Origin: M2408 sp044348665
GTDB taxonomy: Bacteria; Bacteroidota; Bacteroidia; Flavobacteriales_D; Crocinitomicaceae
Reading direction: 5' to 3'
DNA: 20,274 bases
Assembly (NCBI GenBank): GCA_044348665.1
Contig: JBIKSI010000056.1
Span: forward strand, 1 to 20,274
Part shown: positions 1 through 8,649 of the stretch, piece after piece
Numbering within the stretch: position 1 is the first letter of the stretch
How the letters are laid out: the number at the start of each line of letters is the position of its first letter
The notes under the pieces: model-generated
Told to the model about the DNA's origin: nothing
Databases searched by the model: none
Seen by the model: the letters and a program-made list of their open reading frames with translations, nothing else
Made by a program: the position numbers and the translations under genes

Positions 1-77
1 AAAGATACTAAAAGTATTTCACTTATTTATAAGGATTTACGATAAGTTATTGACAATCAGATTGTTAATAATCGAAC

Positions 78-929
78 TCAGGTAATAAAGGTTCCATTCA
101 CAGTAACATTTTTTGCAGCAAACCCACCGCCCGTTCCTGAACCGGCGCTTCTTAATTCTAAAATTCCATTTACAGTAAGTGTTTCAATAAAAGAACTTGC
201 AACTTCTGTGCTACTGCCATTTACTCTTCTACCAACTACTCCGACCATTAATCTCCCATTGGAAGCAATTGAAATTGAACCACCAGTACCATTCGCTGTT
301 GTGTTGAAATACAAATTTCGAGCGGATGAACCTGTCATGATTTGAATGCTTGAAATCTTTAAAACCCCACGTACAATTTCTAGTGATTTACAAACAAAAG
401 TTTGAGGAATTCTAACTGTATCTGTTGAATTGGTAAGATCAACAATTAAGTTTATGTTTGTATTATATGAACCAATTGATGCAGCAGAACCACTAAAACC
501 TAAATCACTTCCAGCAACTCCACCTCCATCTCCGCGATCGCCATCACCAGAAAATCGTAAAAATCCATCACCCAAACACCAATTTTGATCAACTGAACTA
601 GCCAAACTTATTGTCCCTAAAACTGTTAAAGTCATATTTGTATTGATGCTTAAAGAACGACTTGTTCCGTTTACAATTAATCTTCCAACGGTTCTATTAT
701 CACTTACAACAATTGAATGGCCTGCTGACAAAGTTGCGTTATCCGTTGCTCCTGGAATTGCACCGGTTCCTCCTGCATGCCAAGTCGCAGGGTCATTCCA
801 ATTTCCACTTTGTACACTTGAGAAGGATGCTGCATGAGCAAAAAATGCTGCGAAAACAAATAGCATTGAACAGCTAATTTGAATGGTAAACTTTTTTAGT
901 TTTTTTAGAAATGAATTAAAATTCAACAT
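78..929 (-). CDS. Secreted G8-like surface protein, probably truncated
   Basis: This 283-residue exported protein starts at the ATG at 927-929; the open frame extends upstream only to a TTG at 956, and the ATG places a basic stretch (FLKKLKKF) directly before the hydrophobic signal core. Cleavage is likely after FFAHA, near residue 33. The mature N-terminus contains GNWNDPATW, then IPGATDN and AGHSIVV, the pattern of G8-type domains in Bacteroidota surface proteins. The rest is rich in Gly, Ser, Thr and Asn and looks like repeated beta-strands with short repeats of the type TVNGI and TVNGT. Proteins of this kind are usually much longer and end in a type IX sorting domain. This one stops in mid-strand at VNGTFIT and has no such domain, so it may be truncated. 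The ligand or substrate cannot be told from sequence. It lies 126 bp downstream of the TPR/LuxR regulator on the same strand. Confidence 0.75.
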   Translation of the reverse strand: MLNFNSFLKKLKKFTIQISCSMLFVFAAFFAHAASFSSVQSGNWNDPATWHAGGTGAIPGATDNATLSAGHSIVVSDNRTVGRLIVNGTSRSLSINTNMTLTVLGTISLASSVDQNWCLGDGFLRFSGDGDRGDGGGVAGSDLGFSGSAASIGSYNTNINLIVDLTNSTDTVRIPQTFVCKSLEIVRGVLKISSIQIMTGSSARNLYFNTTANGTGGSISIASNGRLMVGVVGRRVNGSSTEVASSFIETLTVNGILELRSAGSGTGGGFAAKNVTVNGTFIT

Positions 930-958
930 GGTAAATTTGTTTTTTGAGTTTTGCAAAA

Positions 959-966
959 CAAACTTA
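959..966 (-). promoter_or_regulatory. Candidate -7 element (TAAGTTTG) for the G8-like gene
   Basis: On the minus strand the octamer TAAGTTTG matches the Bacteroidota -7 consensus TAnnTTTG and lies about 29 bases before the ATG at 929. No clear TTTG -33 box is present at the usual spacing, so the promoter would be weak or activator-dependent. Confidence 0.35.
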
Positions 967-993
967 CAACGGAAATTTTCCCCTACCTAAAAT

Positions 994-1016
994 AGTACTT
1001 GGACAAGTATTGGACA
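994..1016. repeat. Tandem direct repeat containing TTGGACA twice
   Basis: On the plus strand AGTACTTGGACA (994-1005) is followed at once by AGTATTGGACA (1006-1016). The two units are identical except for one missing base, with a period of 11-12 bp, about one helical turn. It lies just upstream of the candidate -7 element of the G8-like gene, the position where an activator often binds. Its role as an operator is inference. Confidence 0.45.
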
Positions 1017-1055
1017 GTGTGAAAAATAGTTTTTAAAAAGTTGATTAACAAAACA

Positions 1056-2819
1056 TTAACTTTTTGTTAATTTTGTGATATTTTCGATCAAATTTGAGAA
1101 ATTATCCTCTTCAGGTAGTTCTAATTTTTTGCGTAAACGATACCTCGACTTATGAATTGCATCTAGTGAAACACCCAACATGCTCGCCATTTCCTTAGTA
1201 CTATAATCCAATTTTGTGAGGACAAGAATCCGAACCTCGTTGGCTGGGAGTTGGGAAAAATTTTGTTTTAAAAGATCAATAAACTTTGGATGAACCTGAT
1301 TAAATAAGGTGCTAAATTGAAGCCAATCTTGTTGCGTAACAATTACAGAATTATTTAATTTTTCGATAAACTCCATTTTATCAAAGGAAGTATTTTCAGA
1401 CTTTAAACTTTCAAGTTCAGATTTGATGCTTTCAATAAATTCATTTTGCTTGCTTCTATTTTCCTTAAAAAGTGATAGCTCTTTTTCGGCAGTTTGTAAT
1501 TCTTTTTGAAGCAGCTCTTGTTTAAATTTCAATTCGTTTTCTTTTCGTTTATTATTTGCCGAAATTGATTTAAACACAAAATAAACAGTGACTAATGATA
1601 AAAGTAAAATTACAAGGAACAAATTTCGCTGAAAAATAGAATTTTCTTTTTCAAGATTTAATTTATCCATTCTCGCCTGCTTCAGTTCCAATTCAAATTC
1701 TCGTGCACCTGTTAAAATTTGATTCTTTTTTAATTTCTTTTGAAGTTCATTTTTGATTTCTATTCCTTTGTTATAAAAAATATATGCTTCTTTATGCTTT
1801 CCACTTTCGAATAAATAAATTGCTTTTTTTAAATAATAAGTTTGTTGCAACCTTTTATTTTCCAACAAGTCCTTCATTTTTAGAATTTCTGAGTCATAAT
1901 AAGTTGCTTTCTCAAAGTTTTTATTTTTGGACGCAATATCCATCAATAAACACAAGGTTTCAAAAGCACTTTGCCTTTCATTATATTTTAACGAATAATC
2001 TAAATCAATTTGTAAACAAGAATCGGCTTCATTCAAACGCTTTAATTTGTATAATTCTGCTGCTTGGTTACCATGTGAAATTCCAAACCAAACGCGGTCT
2101 TTTTCTTCACTAACAAAATCAAGAATTCGTTTGTAACTTTCGATGGCTTTTTGACTTTCACGCATATAACCAAAGCACAATCCTTTATTGTTGTAAAAAT
2201 TAATTTTTGACCAATTCCATTTTTCTTTCTCGATGTGTTTTTCTGCCTGATTTAGATAGAACATAGAGGTGGAATATTCACGCATTCGCAAATAAAATTC
2301 TCCTAAATTGGATAATGCTTGAAAGCTCATACTTGCTTTTTCATAGCCAATTTTTTTAAAAAGCATTTCAGATTTTAAATAATATCGCAAGGCAAAACGC
2401 CCCTTATTCTCTTCTTCCAAAAGTAAAAAACCAGCTAAACTTTGATAAACCAATGCGAGCAAATTTTCTTGCTTAAATGAATAATCTTCATTGGATTGAA
2501 TTCCTTTGATTAGTTTGAGATAATTTTGTTTAACTGAATTAGAATTTCGTTGTTTACCACTATTTAAATAAAGAGTTCGTAGATAGCTGAGTAAAAAACC
2601 ATTTCTTTGGTCTGAAATGATATTCTTTTTCGCAGAAATTAATTTTATTTTACGAAATAAAACACTTGAGTCTTGAAGTAGGTAAAACTTTTGTGTTGTG
2701 AAAATTGCGTCTTCCAACTTTGTTTCCTCAAAATTTTCTTGGAAACATCGTTCTAAATCCTGAGTTTTTCCAATAACAATCATGCTTAAAAAAACGGAAA
2801 GAAATAAAAAGCTTTTCAT
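1056..2819 (-). CDS. TPR-containing membrane regulator with C-terminal LuxR-type HTH
   Basis: The protein has 587 residues from the ATG at 2817-2819, which gives a good signal peptide (MKSFLFLSVFLSMIVIGKTQ). Domains in order are signal peptide 1-19, helical TPR-like repeats about 160-360 (for example SNLGEFYLRMREYSTSMFYL), a transmembrane helix about 399-418, a charged coiled coil about 422-475, and a C-terminal helix-turn-helix about 523-568 (LPANEVRILVLTKLDYSTKE, then MLGVSLDAIHKSRYRLRKKL). This is a known Bacteroidota architecture in which an outer TPR sensor is tied through one membrane helix to a cytoplasmic DNA-binding domain. I infer that it senses a periplasmic signal; the ligand and targets are unknown. 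Its ATG comes one base after the stop of the upstream membrane protein gene (TAA-C-ATG), so the two are probably translationally coupled. The downstream G8-like gene is a possible target. Confidence 0.85.
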   Translation of the reverse strand: MKSFLFLSVFLSMIVIGKTQDLERCFQENFEETKLEDAIFTTQKFYLLQDSSVLFRKIKLISAKKNIISDQRNGFLLSYLRTLYLNSGKQRNSNSVKQNYLKLIKGIQSNEDYSFKQENLLALVYQSLAGFLLLEEENKGRFALRYYLKSEMLFKKIGYEKASMSFQALSNLGEFYLRMREYSTSMFYLNQAEKHIEKEKWNWSKINFYNNKGLCFGYMRESQKAIESYKRILDFVSEEKDRVWFGISHGNQAAELYKLKRLNEADSCLQIDLDYSLKYNERQSAFETLCLLMDIASKNKNFEKATYYDSEILKMKDLLENKRLQQTYYLKKAIYLFESGKHKEAYIFYNKGIEIKNELQKKLKKNQILTGAREFELELKQARMDKLNLEKENSIFQRNLFLVILLLSLVTVYFVFKSISANNKRKENELKFKQELLQKELQTAEKELSLFKENRSKQNEFIESIKSELESLKSENTSFDKMEFIEKLNNSVIVTQQDWLQFSTLFNQVHPKFIDLLKQNFSQLPANEVRILVLTKLDYSTKEMASMLGVSLDAIHKSRYRLRKKLELPEEDNFSNLIENITKLTKS

Positions 2820-2820
2820 G

Positions 2821-4365
2821 TTAATTTTCAATTTTCTCAAATGCCTCAAACAAATCCAAAAAGTAAAAAGACGTCGCACTTGATTCATTAAACAAAAGTT
2901 TCACTTGTTCCTGAGAAATAGATTTTAACTTGTATGACTGAAACAAATTGTTCTCAAAATACTCGTCAGCAAAACAGAAATGATATTTACTTTCTTCAGA
3001 TAGAATGGATGTTTTGTTTTCAATAATTTCGCTTAGATTTTTACCTGGAACAAAAATAAAAGAAGAATTTTCTTTTGCTAAAAAGTTAAAATCTTCTTCA
3101 GGTTTCAGAATTTTATAAAACACAAAACTGTCTTTTTTATCTTCATAATTGAGAATGATTATTTGATAAGTTGACTCATTTTTGAAATACATCTTTTTTT
3201 GAGCCACTTGTTTACTTAATGGTTTAAAATCGAAAAAATTAATTGAATTTAGCGATTTAATTTTAACGTTTACACATGAATCAACGTCGTTTGCTTGCAT
3301 TAATTCTTGAACTTTCGAAGAAATTTGTATAAAATTTTCTATTTTTTCATTCCTAAATGGATTCCTATTTTTTAGTTGGATTTCGAGAGGTGTCAAATGT
3401 AAATAACCATTTCCTGAATCAAAAGGCTTTTCTTCAAGTTCTTCCTTTTTTTTCATTGTCTTCAAGATGGAATCCATTTTTATTCGTTCTTCTTTTGAAA
3501 AATTAGAAAAGGTAGATTTTGTTTCGATGTCTTTTGCTTCAAAATTTCCTTGTAGAAAATAATATACTGCCAAAGAGATTAGCATCAAGGAAACAAAAAT
3601 CACACTTGTTTTGACCCAATTTATTTTGTTTGAAACCAGTGCTTTTCTTTTAAAATATAGATCCTCCCCATTTCGAATCGATTGTTGAATTTCAGTTAAT
3701 TTCTGTAAATGTTCTTGATTAAGTTGCAGTAAATTCAATTGATTGATGATCCAAAATGCAATTCTATTTGTCGTTTTTGGATGTTTAAAAAATTGAATTC
3801 CGTTTTCAATCAATTCAACTTTAGCAGAATAATAATGCTCATCAAAATGATTCAAAATTGAAATCACTTCATTTGAAAAAGCAAAACCGATGGATTGAAT
3901 TAATTCTTTTTCATCACTTACTTTTTCTGCTTTCTGAACAATCAGTTGATGTTTTTTACGTAACTCGCCAGCAATTTTGTCTTGTAAAATAGGAGAAGCA
4001 TTTTTGTCCAAAAGTTTTATGAACGACGATACAATCAATAATTCATTTAAAGGTTTATGATCACAATTTTTTAGTAAAAGTGGCAGCAAATAAGGTGATA
4101 AAAAGCGTTTAAAATCGGCAAATAAAAAGTGATTTTTTAAGGAATCGATGTCAAAATTATTCAGCGCAAAGCTTTCTTTTGTCAGTAAATGATACAAAAC
4201 TTTGTTTTCCTGAATCCATTGGTCAAAAACTATCAGTTTTTCACTTGAAATCGTTTGCAACAAGGCTATAAATTCTATTTCTGAAAATGGCTTTTCCCCA
4301 TAAATGAAACAATCATTTTCTAAATACTTTGATTTAGCTTTTTCAATACACAACTCACTAAGCAA
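2821..4365 (-). CDS. Single-pass membrane protein of unknown function, start codon uncertain
   Basis: I do not recognise this protein. Counted from the TTG at 4363-4365 it has 514 residues: a helical, Leu- and Lys-rich N-terminal half, one membrane helix about 251-271, and a C-terminal half of about 240 residues that is probably periplasmic and rich in Phe, Ser, Glu and Lys. It has no in-frame Met before the membrane helix. The frame stays open upstream of the TTG for 23 more codons to an ATA at 4432-4434, just after an in-frame TGA; those codons read as ordinary protein (KLKYIPLKVIADFLSLEKIN). The true start may therefore be that ATA, six bases after the upstream protease gene stop, or the TTG may be used. 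The stop is one base from the ATG of the TPR/LuxR regulator, so the two products may work together, for example as accessory and sensor; that is inference. Confidence 0.7.
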   Translation of the reverse strand: MLSELCIEKAKSKYLENDCFIYGEKPFSEIEFIALLQTISSEKLIVFDQWIQENKVLYHLLTKESFALNNFDIDSLKNHFLFADFKRFLSPYLLPLLLKNCDHKPLNELLIVSSFIKLLDKNASPILQDKIAGELRKKHQLIVQKAEKVSDEKELIQSIGFAFSNEVISILNHFDEHYYSAKVELIENGIQFFKHPKTTNRIAFWIINQLNLLQLNQEHLQKLTEIQQSIRNGEDLYFKRKALVSNKINWVKTSVIFVSLMLISLAVYYFLQGNFEAKDIETKSTFSNFSKEERIKMDSILKTMKKKEELEEKPFDSGNGYLHLTPLEIQLKNRNPFRNEKIENFIQISSKVQELMQANDVDSCVNVKIKSLNSINFFDFKPLSKQVAQKKMYFKNESTYQIIILNYEDKKDSFVFYKILKPEEDFNFLAKENSSFIFVPGKNLSEIIENKTSILSEESKYHFCFADEYFENNLFQSYKLKSISQEQVKLLFNESSATSFYFLDLFEAFEKIEN

Positions 4366-4440
4366 TAAATTGTTGATTTTTTCTAGTGATAAAAAATCAG
4401 CAATTACTTTTAAAGGTATGTATTTGAGCTTTATTCAAAC

Positions 4441-6033
4441 TTAGCGTTTAAGGTGTTTGATTGCACGCAGAATTTCCTTATCGTAATCAGAAATAATGGT
4501 GTAATATCCTTGCTCAGTCCATAATTGACGTGCGATTTCGGCCTTAATGTTTTGTTTAATTAAATGCTTACTTATTGCCAAATCACGTGTATTTTTATAA
4601 ATTTTAAAGTTTTTTTCAGCGTAACTAACAAAACTTTGCAAGATGGCATCACTGACCACAAAGTTTTTATTAAATTGTTTGAGGTTTTTCCAATTTTGAC
4701 GTTTATTAGCTAAATAATCAAATGCAAAATTCTGAAAAACAGGACTATAACGTAATTCTGTAAAATACCAACTCGAACCAGTTGTATCCAAGGGAATGAA
4801 AATATCTGGTAAAATTCCACCACCACCGTAAACAATTTTTCCTTTAGGAGTTTTATATTTTAATGAATCCACGAGCAGGGTACTATCCACCTTGTAAAGT
4901 TCTCCATTTTCGTAGCGCTCCATTTGATCTTCATAATATTCTTCGTAATCTTTAGAATATGGTTTTTGGATACATCTTCCAGTTGGTGTGTAGTAACGAG
5001 CGATGGTCAATCTTAAATTACTTCCATCCTTTAACAAAATATCCTCTTGTACCAAACCTTTTCCAAATGAACGTCTTCCCATAATTGTTGCGCGGTCATT
5101 GTCTTGCAAGGCTCCTGCAACAATCTCGCTAGCTGATGCAGAATTACTATTTATTAACACCACAACTTCAATGTTTTCCAAAATTCCTTTGTCAGTTGCC
5201 TTGTAAACTGTTTCACGAGAATGAGAGCCTTTGGTTTTTACAATTGGTAAATTATCAGCTAAGAATTCGTCTACAATTTCTGTTGCAGTTTGCAAAACTC
5301 CACCTCCATTGTTTCTAAGGTCGAAAATCAATTTTTTCATCCCTTGTTTTTCTAGTGAAGCTGCCGCTTTTGAAAACTCGTAAGAAGAAGCAACTGAAAA
5401 TTGATCTAATTTGATGTATCCAATATCGTTGGAAAGCATGGTGCTACAAACAATTGATTCAATTGGAATACTTCCACGAATAATCGTTTTTGTGATTTTT
5501 TTACCATTTCTGAGTAATTCAACTTTCACGGGAGTTTTTTCTTTCCCTTTGAGTAGTTTCATTACCTTTTCACTGCTAATTTTTTTCTTTGTTACGGCTT
5601 TCCCATCAACTTTTAAAATTTTATCGCCAGACAAAACACCAACTTGATCAGCTGGGGCACCTGGAACAACATTTGTGATGCAAATTGTATCTCGAATTAC
5701 ACCAAAACGAACGCCTACTCCTCCAAACTTCCCTTCAATCATTTCATTCATTGCATTGAGTTCACTCGCAGGAATGTAATTGCTATGCGGATCTAATTTG
5801 TGAAGCATATCAGAAATTGCGTCTTCAAAAATTTTGTCTGCATTTAAGGTGTCTACATATTTTCTATCTAAAATTTCAATTATGTCTTTAACCTTTGAGT
5901 ATTTCTCCTCTCCAGCATTCAAAGCATAGTTTTTACCGTTTGGCGTCAAAATATGCCCCAGCCAAAGACCAATGGCTAATGTCAATGCCAAGGTGAAAGG
6001 AAGTAAGTAGTTGTTGTTTGAATTATCTTTCAT
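4441..6033 (-). CDS. S41 family C-terminal processing protease (CtpA/Prc type)
   Basis: This 530-residue serine protease starts at the ATG at 6031-6033, inside the end of the dCMP deaminase gene (11-bp overlap). It has an N-terminal membrane anchor or uncleaved signal at about 8-28 (LLPFTLALTLAIGLWLGHIL), so the catalytic part should lie in the periplasm. A PDZ domain follows at about 100-185 (FGGVGVRFGVIRDTICITNV, then PGAPADQVGVLSGDKI). The S41 core has the Ser/Lys dyad: the middle Ser of NSASASE (about Ser300) and the Lys of SFGKG (about Lys325), 25 residues apart as in E. coli Prc. The family cleaves near the C-termini of exported or membrane proteins; the substrate here is unknown. The remaining 200 residues hold the Prc-like tail (GGGILPDIFIPLD). 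The overlap implies co-translation with the deaminase gene. Confidence 0.93.
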   Translation of the reverse strand: MKDNSNNNYLLPFTLALTLAIGLWLGHILTPNGKNYALNAGEEKYSKVKDIIEILDRKYVDTLNADKIFEDAISDMLHKLDPHSNYIPASELNAMNEMIEGKFGGVGVRFGVIRDTICITNVVPGAPADQVGVLSGDKILKVDGKAVTKKKISSEKVMKLLKGKEKTPVKVELLRNGKKITKTIIRGSIPIESIVCSTMLSNDIGYIKLDQFSVASSYEFSKAAASLEKQGMKKLIFDLRNNGGGVLQTATEIVDEFLADNLPIVKTKGSHSRETVYKATDKGILENIEVVVLINSNSASASEIVAGALQDNDRATIMGRRSFGKGLVQEDILLKDGSNLRLTIARYYTPTGRCIQKPYSKDYEEYYEDQMERYENGELYKVDSTLLVDSLKYKTPKGKIVYGGGGILPDIFIPLDTTGSSWYFTELRYSPVFQNFAFDYLANKRQNWKNLKQFNKNFVVSDAILQSFVSYAEKNFKIYKNTRDLAISKHLIKQNIKAEIARQLWTEQGYYTIISDYDKEILRAIKHLKR

Positions 6034-6457
6034 CAAATGGATTTTCTATTTGCGTTACATGTAAACCTGCCTCCTTCAGGAAATCAACTCCCGTAGAATC
6101 TTTGTAAATATTCATAAAGACTAAACGAGTTACTCCTGCTTGCAAAATTAGCTTGCTGCAATCTTTACAAGGAGATAAAGTTAGATATAAAGTTGAATTT
6201 ATGCAATTATTTGTTGATTTTGCAACTTTTAATATAGCATTTGCCTCTGCGTGAAGAACATACCAATGGGTATCACCTAAATCATTTTCGCAGCAATTAT
6301 CAAATCCTGCAGGAGTACCATTGTATCCATCCGAAATAATCATTCCATCCTTTACAATGATTGCACCAACTTTTTTCCTTGAACAATGAGATAATTCAGC
6401 CCAAGTATGAGCCATACGTAGGTATGCTTTGTCGTATCGTTCTTGTTTAATGTCCAT
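6023..6457 (-). CDS. Deoxycytidylate (dCMP) deaminase / ComEB-like zinc deaminase
   Basis: This 144-residue protein belongs to the cytidine and deoxycytidylate deaminase family, which makes dUMP from dCMP for dTMP synthesis. The zinc site is complete: His69-Ala-Glu71 (HAEANAI) supplies one ligand and the proton-shuttling Glu, and Pro96-Cys97-Lys-Asp-Cys100 supplies the two Cys ligands. The region SDGYNGTPAGFDNCCE is typical of dCMP deaminases. I start it at the ATG at 6455-6457 (MDIKQERYDKAYLRMAHTWA), the usual N-terminus; the frame continues to a GTG at 6487, which would add ten atypical residues. It is the first gene of the minus-strand cluster and overlaps the protease gene by 11 bp. It is transcribed away from dxs across a 171-bp region. 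Confidence 0.93.
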   Translation of the reverse strand: MDIKQERYDKAYLRMAHTWAELSHCSRKKVGAIIVKDGMIISDGYNGTPAGFDNCCENDLGDTHWYVLHAEANAILKVAKSTNNCINSTLYLTLSPCKDCSKLILQAGVTRLVFMNIYKDSTGVDFLKEAGLHVTQIENPFDER

Positions 6458-6581
6458 AAATTTTGCTCCGTGATTCTGAAATTTCACAAAAATAGATAAA
6501 GAAATTGAGAATTAATATAAAGTCTTCACTAAATAAAGTTAAAAAAAGAAGGCCTTTTTGAACCAAATAGTCTACAAATTG

Positions 6582-6612
6582 TTGTATATTTTATAGATTT
6601 TTTATAAATTTG
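6582..6612 (+). promoter_or_regulatory. Candidate dxs promoter
   Basis: TTG at 6582-6584 is followed after 20 bases by TAAATTTG at 6605-6612, a match to the Bacteroidota pattern of a TTG-type -33 box and a TAnnTTTG -7 box. The dxs ATG is 16 bases beyond, which implies a very short leader. Confidence 0.6.
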
Positions 6613-6628
6613 TAAAATAATTAACTGA

Positions 6629-8581
6629 ATGGTACCATACAAAGCAGGTTCTTTTTTAGAGCAAATACAAATTCCTTCTGACTTGAGGGAGAAATTCAGT
6701 GTGGATGATTTACCACAGGTTTCTGATGAATTAAGACAATATATAGTTGATGTAATTTCTGAAATTGGAAATTCTCACTTTGGGGCAAGCCTTGGAGTTG
6801 TTGAGTTAACAGTTGCATTACATTACGTTTTTAATACTCCTTACGATCAATTAGTTTGGGACGTTGGTCACCAAGCCTACGGACACAAAATTTTGACTGG
6901 AAGAAGAGACGTTTTTCATACAAATAGAATCAAAGGTGGAATTTCAGGTTTTCCGAAACGTTCTGAAAGTGAATACGATACCTTTGGTGTTGGACACTCA
7001 TCTACTTCCATTTCTGCAGCACTAGGAATGGCAGTTGCAAATCGTTACAAAGGAGAAAAAAATCGCCAACACATTGCTGTCATTGGTGATGGTTCGATGA
7101 CTGCAGGTTTAGCTTTCGAGGGAATGAACCACGCAGGTTTTGAAAAAGATGCCAATTTATTGGTCATTTTGAACGATAATTGCATGTCAATCGATCCTAA
7201 CGTTGGTGCATTAAAAGAATATTTAACAGACATAACAACTTCTCATACTTACAACAAAGTGAAAGATGATGTTTGGAAAATGTTAGGGAAAATTTCCAAA
7301 TTTGGTCCAGATGCGCAAAAAGTTGTTTCAAAAATATCGCACGCTTTAAAAGGTTCTTTACTGAAACAAAGTAATTTGTTTGAAGCATTAAATTTCCGCT
7401 ATTTTGGTCCGGTTGACGGTCATGATGTTGTTGGTTTAGCTAAAGTAATGGAGGATTTAAAGGATATTCCTGGTCCAAAATTACTGCATTGCATTACCAT
7501 GAAAGGTAAAGGATATAAATATTCTGAGGAAGGAAACCCTACCAAATGGCATGCTCCAGGTGTTTTCAATAAAGAAACAGGTGAAATTATTAAGGTTGTT
7601 CCAAAATCACCTGAACCACCTAAATACCAAGATGTATTTGGTCACACCATTGTTGAATTAGCAGAGAAAAATGAAAAAATAATGGGCGTAACTCCGGCTA
7701 TGCCTTCAGGTTGTTCCTTGACTTTCATGATGGAAGCAATGCCTGATCGTTCATTTGACGTTGGAATTGCAGAACAACATGCTGTGACATTTTCAGCGGG
7801 CTTGGCTACGCAGGGAATGGTTCCATTTTGTAATATTTATTCTTCTTTCATGCAACGTGCTTATGATCAAGTACTTCATGATGTTGCTTTACAAAATTTA
7901 AATGTTGTTTTTTGTTTAGACCGTGGAGGTTTGGTTGGTGCTGACGGTGCAACACATCATGGTGCTTATGACCTTGCTTACATGCGTTCAATTCCAAATA
8001 TGGTTGTTTCTGCTCCAATGAATGAAGAGGAATTGAGAAATTTAATGTTCACAGCTCAGCAAGAAAACATGGGTCCATTTTCAATTCGATATCCTCGTGG
8101 AAATGGTGTTATGTTGGAATGGAAAACACCATTAAAAGCTGTAAAAGTTGGAACAGGAAGAAAAGTTTCTTCTGGAGAAGACATTGCAATTTTGACAATA
8201 GGACATTTAGGAAATACAGCGCAAGAAGCCATTCAAGAATTAAAAGTCGACGGGATTTCTGCTGCACATTACGATATGCGTTTCATAAAACCTTTAGATG
8301 AAGTATTATTGCATGAAGTTTTCACGAAATTCAATAAAGTTATTACTGTTGAAGATGGTTGTTTGATGGGAGGAATGGGAAGTGCTGTTTTAGAATTTAT
8401 GGCAGATAATAATTATTCATCACAAGTCATTCGTCTTGGAATTCCAGACAAATACATTCATCATGGCACACAAGATCAATTACATGAAGAATGTGGTTTT
8501 GATAAAAAAGGAATCATTACGACGGTGAAAAAAGCATTAAACTACCAAGAAGGATCGATTGTTCAAGAAAAGGTTGGGTAA
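6629..8581 (+). CDS. dxs: 1-deoxy-D-xylulose-5-phosphate synthase
   Basis: This 650-residue, full-length thiamine-diphosphate enzyme of the cytoplasm condenses pyruvate and glyceraldehyde 3-phosphate, the entry step of the MEP pathway to isoprenoids. Visible family signatures are His50 in SHFGASLG, WDVGHQAYGHKILTGRR near 77-93, the cofactor motif GDGSMTAGLAFEGMNHAG (about 153-170) with its Asn in ILNDN, the catalytic Glu382 in GIAEQHAVTFSAGLA, and DRGGLVGADGATHHGAYDL in the pyrimidine domain. The C-terminal transketolase domain is present (MRFIKPLDE, then VEDGCLMGGMGSAVLEFM). The ATG at 6629 is the first in frame and agrees with the family N-terminus. It has its own promoter-like element. The fusion gene murF-alr follows 68 bp downstream on the same strand, also with a promoter-like octamer between. 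Confidence 0.97.
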   Translation: MVPYKAGSFLEQIQIPSDLREKFSVDDLPQVSDELRQYIVDVISEIGNSHFGASLGVVELTVALHYVFNTPYDQLVWDVGHQAYGHKILTGRRDVFHTNRIKGGISGFPKRSESEYDTFGVGHSSTSISAALGMAVANRYKGEKNRQHIAVIGDGSMTAGLAFEGMNHAGFEKDANLLVILNDNCMSIDPNVGALKEYLTDITTSHTYNKVKDDVWKMLGKISKFGPDAQKVVSKISHALKGSLLKQSNLFEALNFRYFGPVDGHDVVGLAKVMEDLKDIPGPKLLHCITMKGKGYKYSEEGNPTKWHAPGVFNKETGEIIKVVPKSPEPPKYQDVFGHTIVELAEKNEKIMGVTPAMPSGCSLTFMMEAMPDRSFDVGIAEQHAVTFSAGLATQGMVPFCNIYSSFMQRAYDQVLHDVALQNLNVVFCLDRGGLVGADGATHHGAYDLAYMRSIPNMVVSAPMNEEELRNLMFTAQQENMGPFSIRYPRGNGVMLEWKTPLKAVKVGTGRKVSSGEDIAILTIGHLGNTAQEAIQELKVDGISAAHYDMRFIKPLDEVLLHEVFTKFNKVITVEDGCLMGGMGSAVLEFMADNNYSSQVIRLGIPDKYIHHGTQDQLHEECGFDKKGIITTVKKALNYQEGSIVQEKVG

Positions 8582-8623
8582 AAAGTGATAAATTCTTCAC
8601 TCAATACAAAGATAACTTTTTAG

Positions 8624-8631
8624 TACATTTG
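8624..8631 (+). promoter_or_regulatory. Candidate -7 element (TACATTTG) for the murF-alr gene
   Basis: TACATTTG matches TAnnTTTG and ends 18 bases before the TTG start. I see no convincing -33 box, so confidence is low. An A/G-rich stretch (TAAAGG) lies 4-9 bases before the start codon. Confidence 0.35.
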
Positions 8632-8649
8632 TAAACTAAAGTAAAGGTC

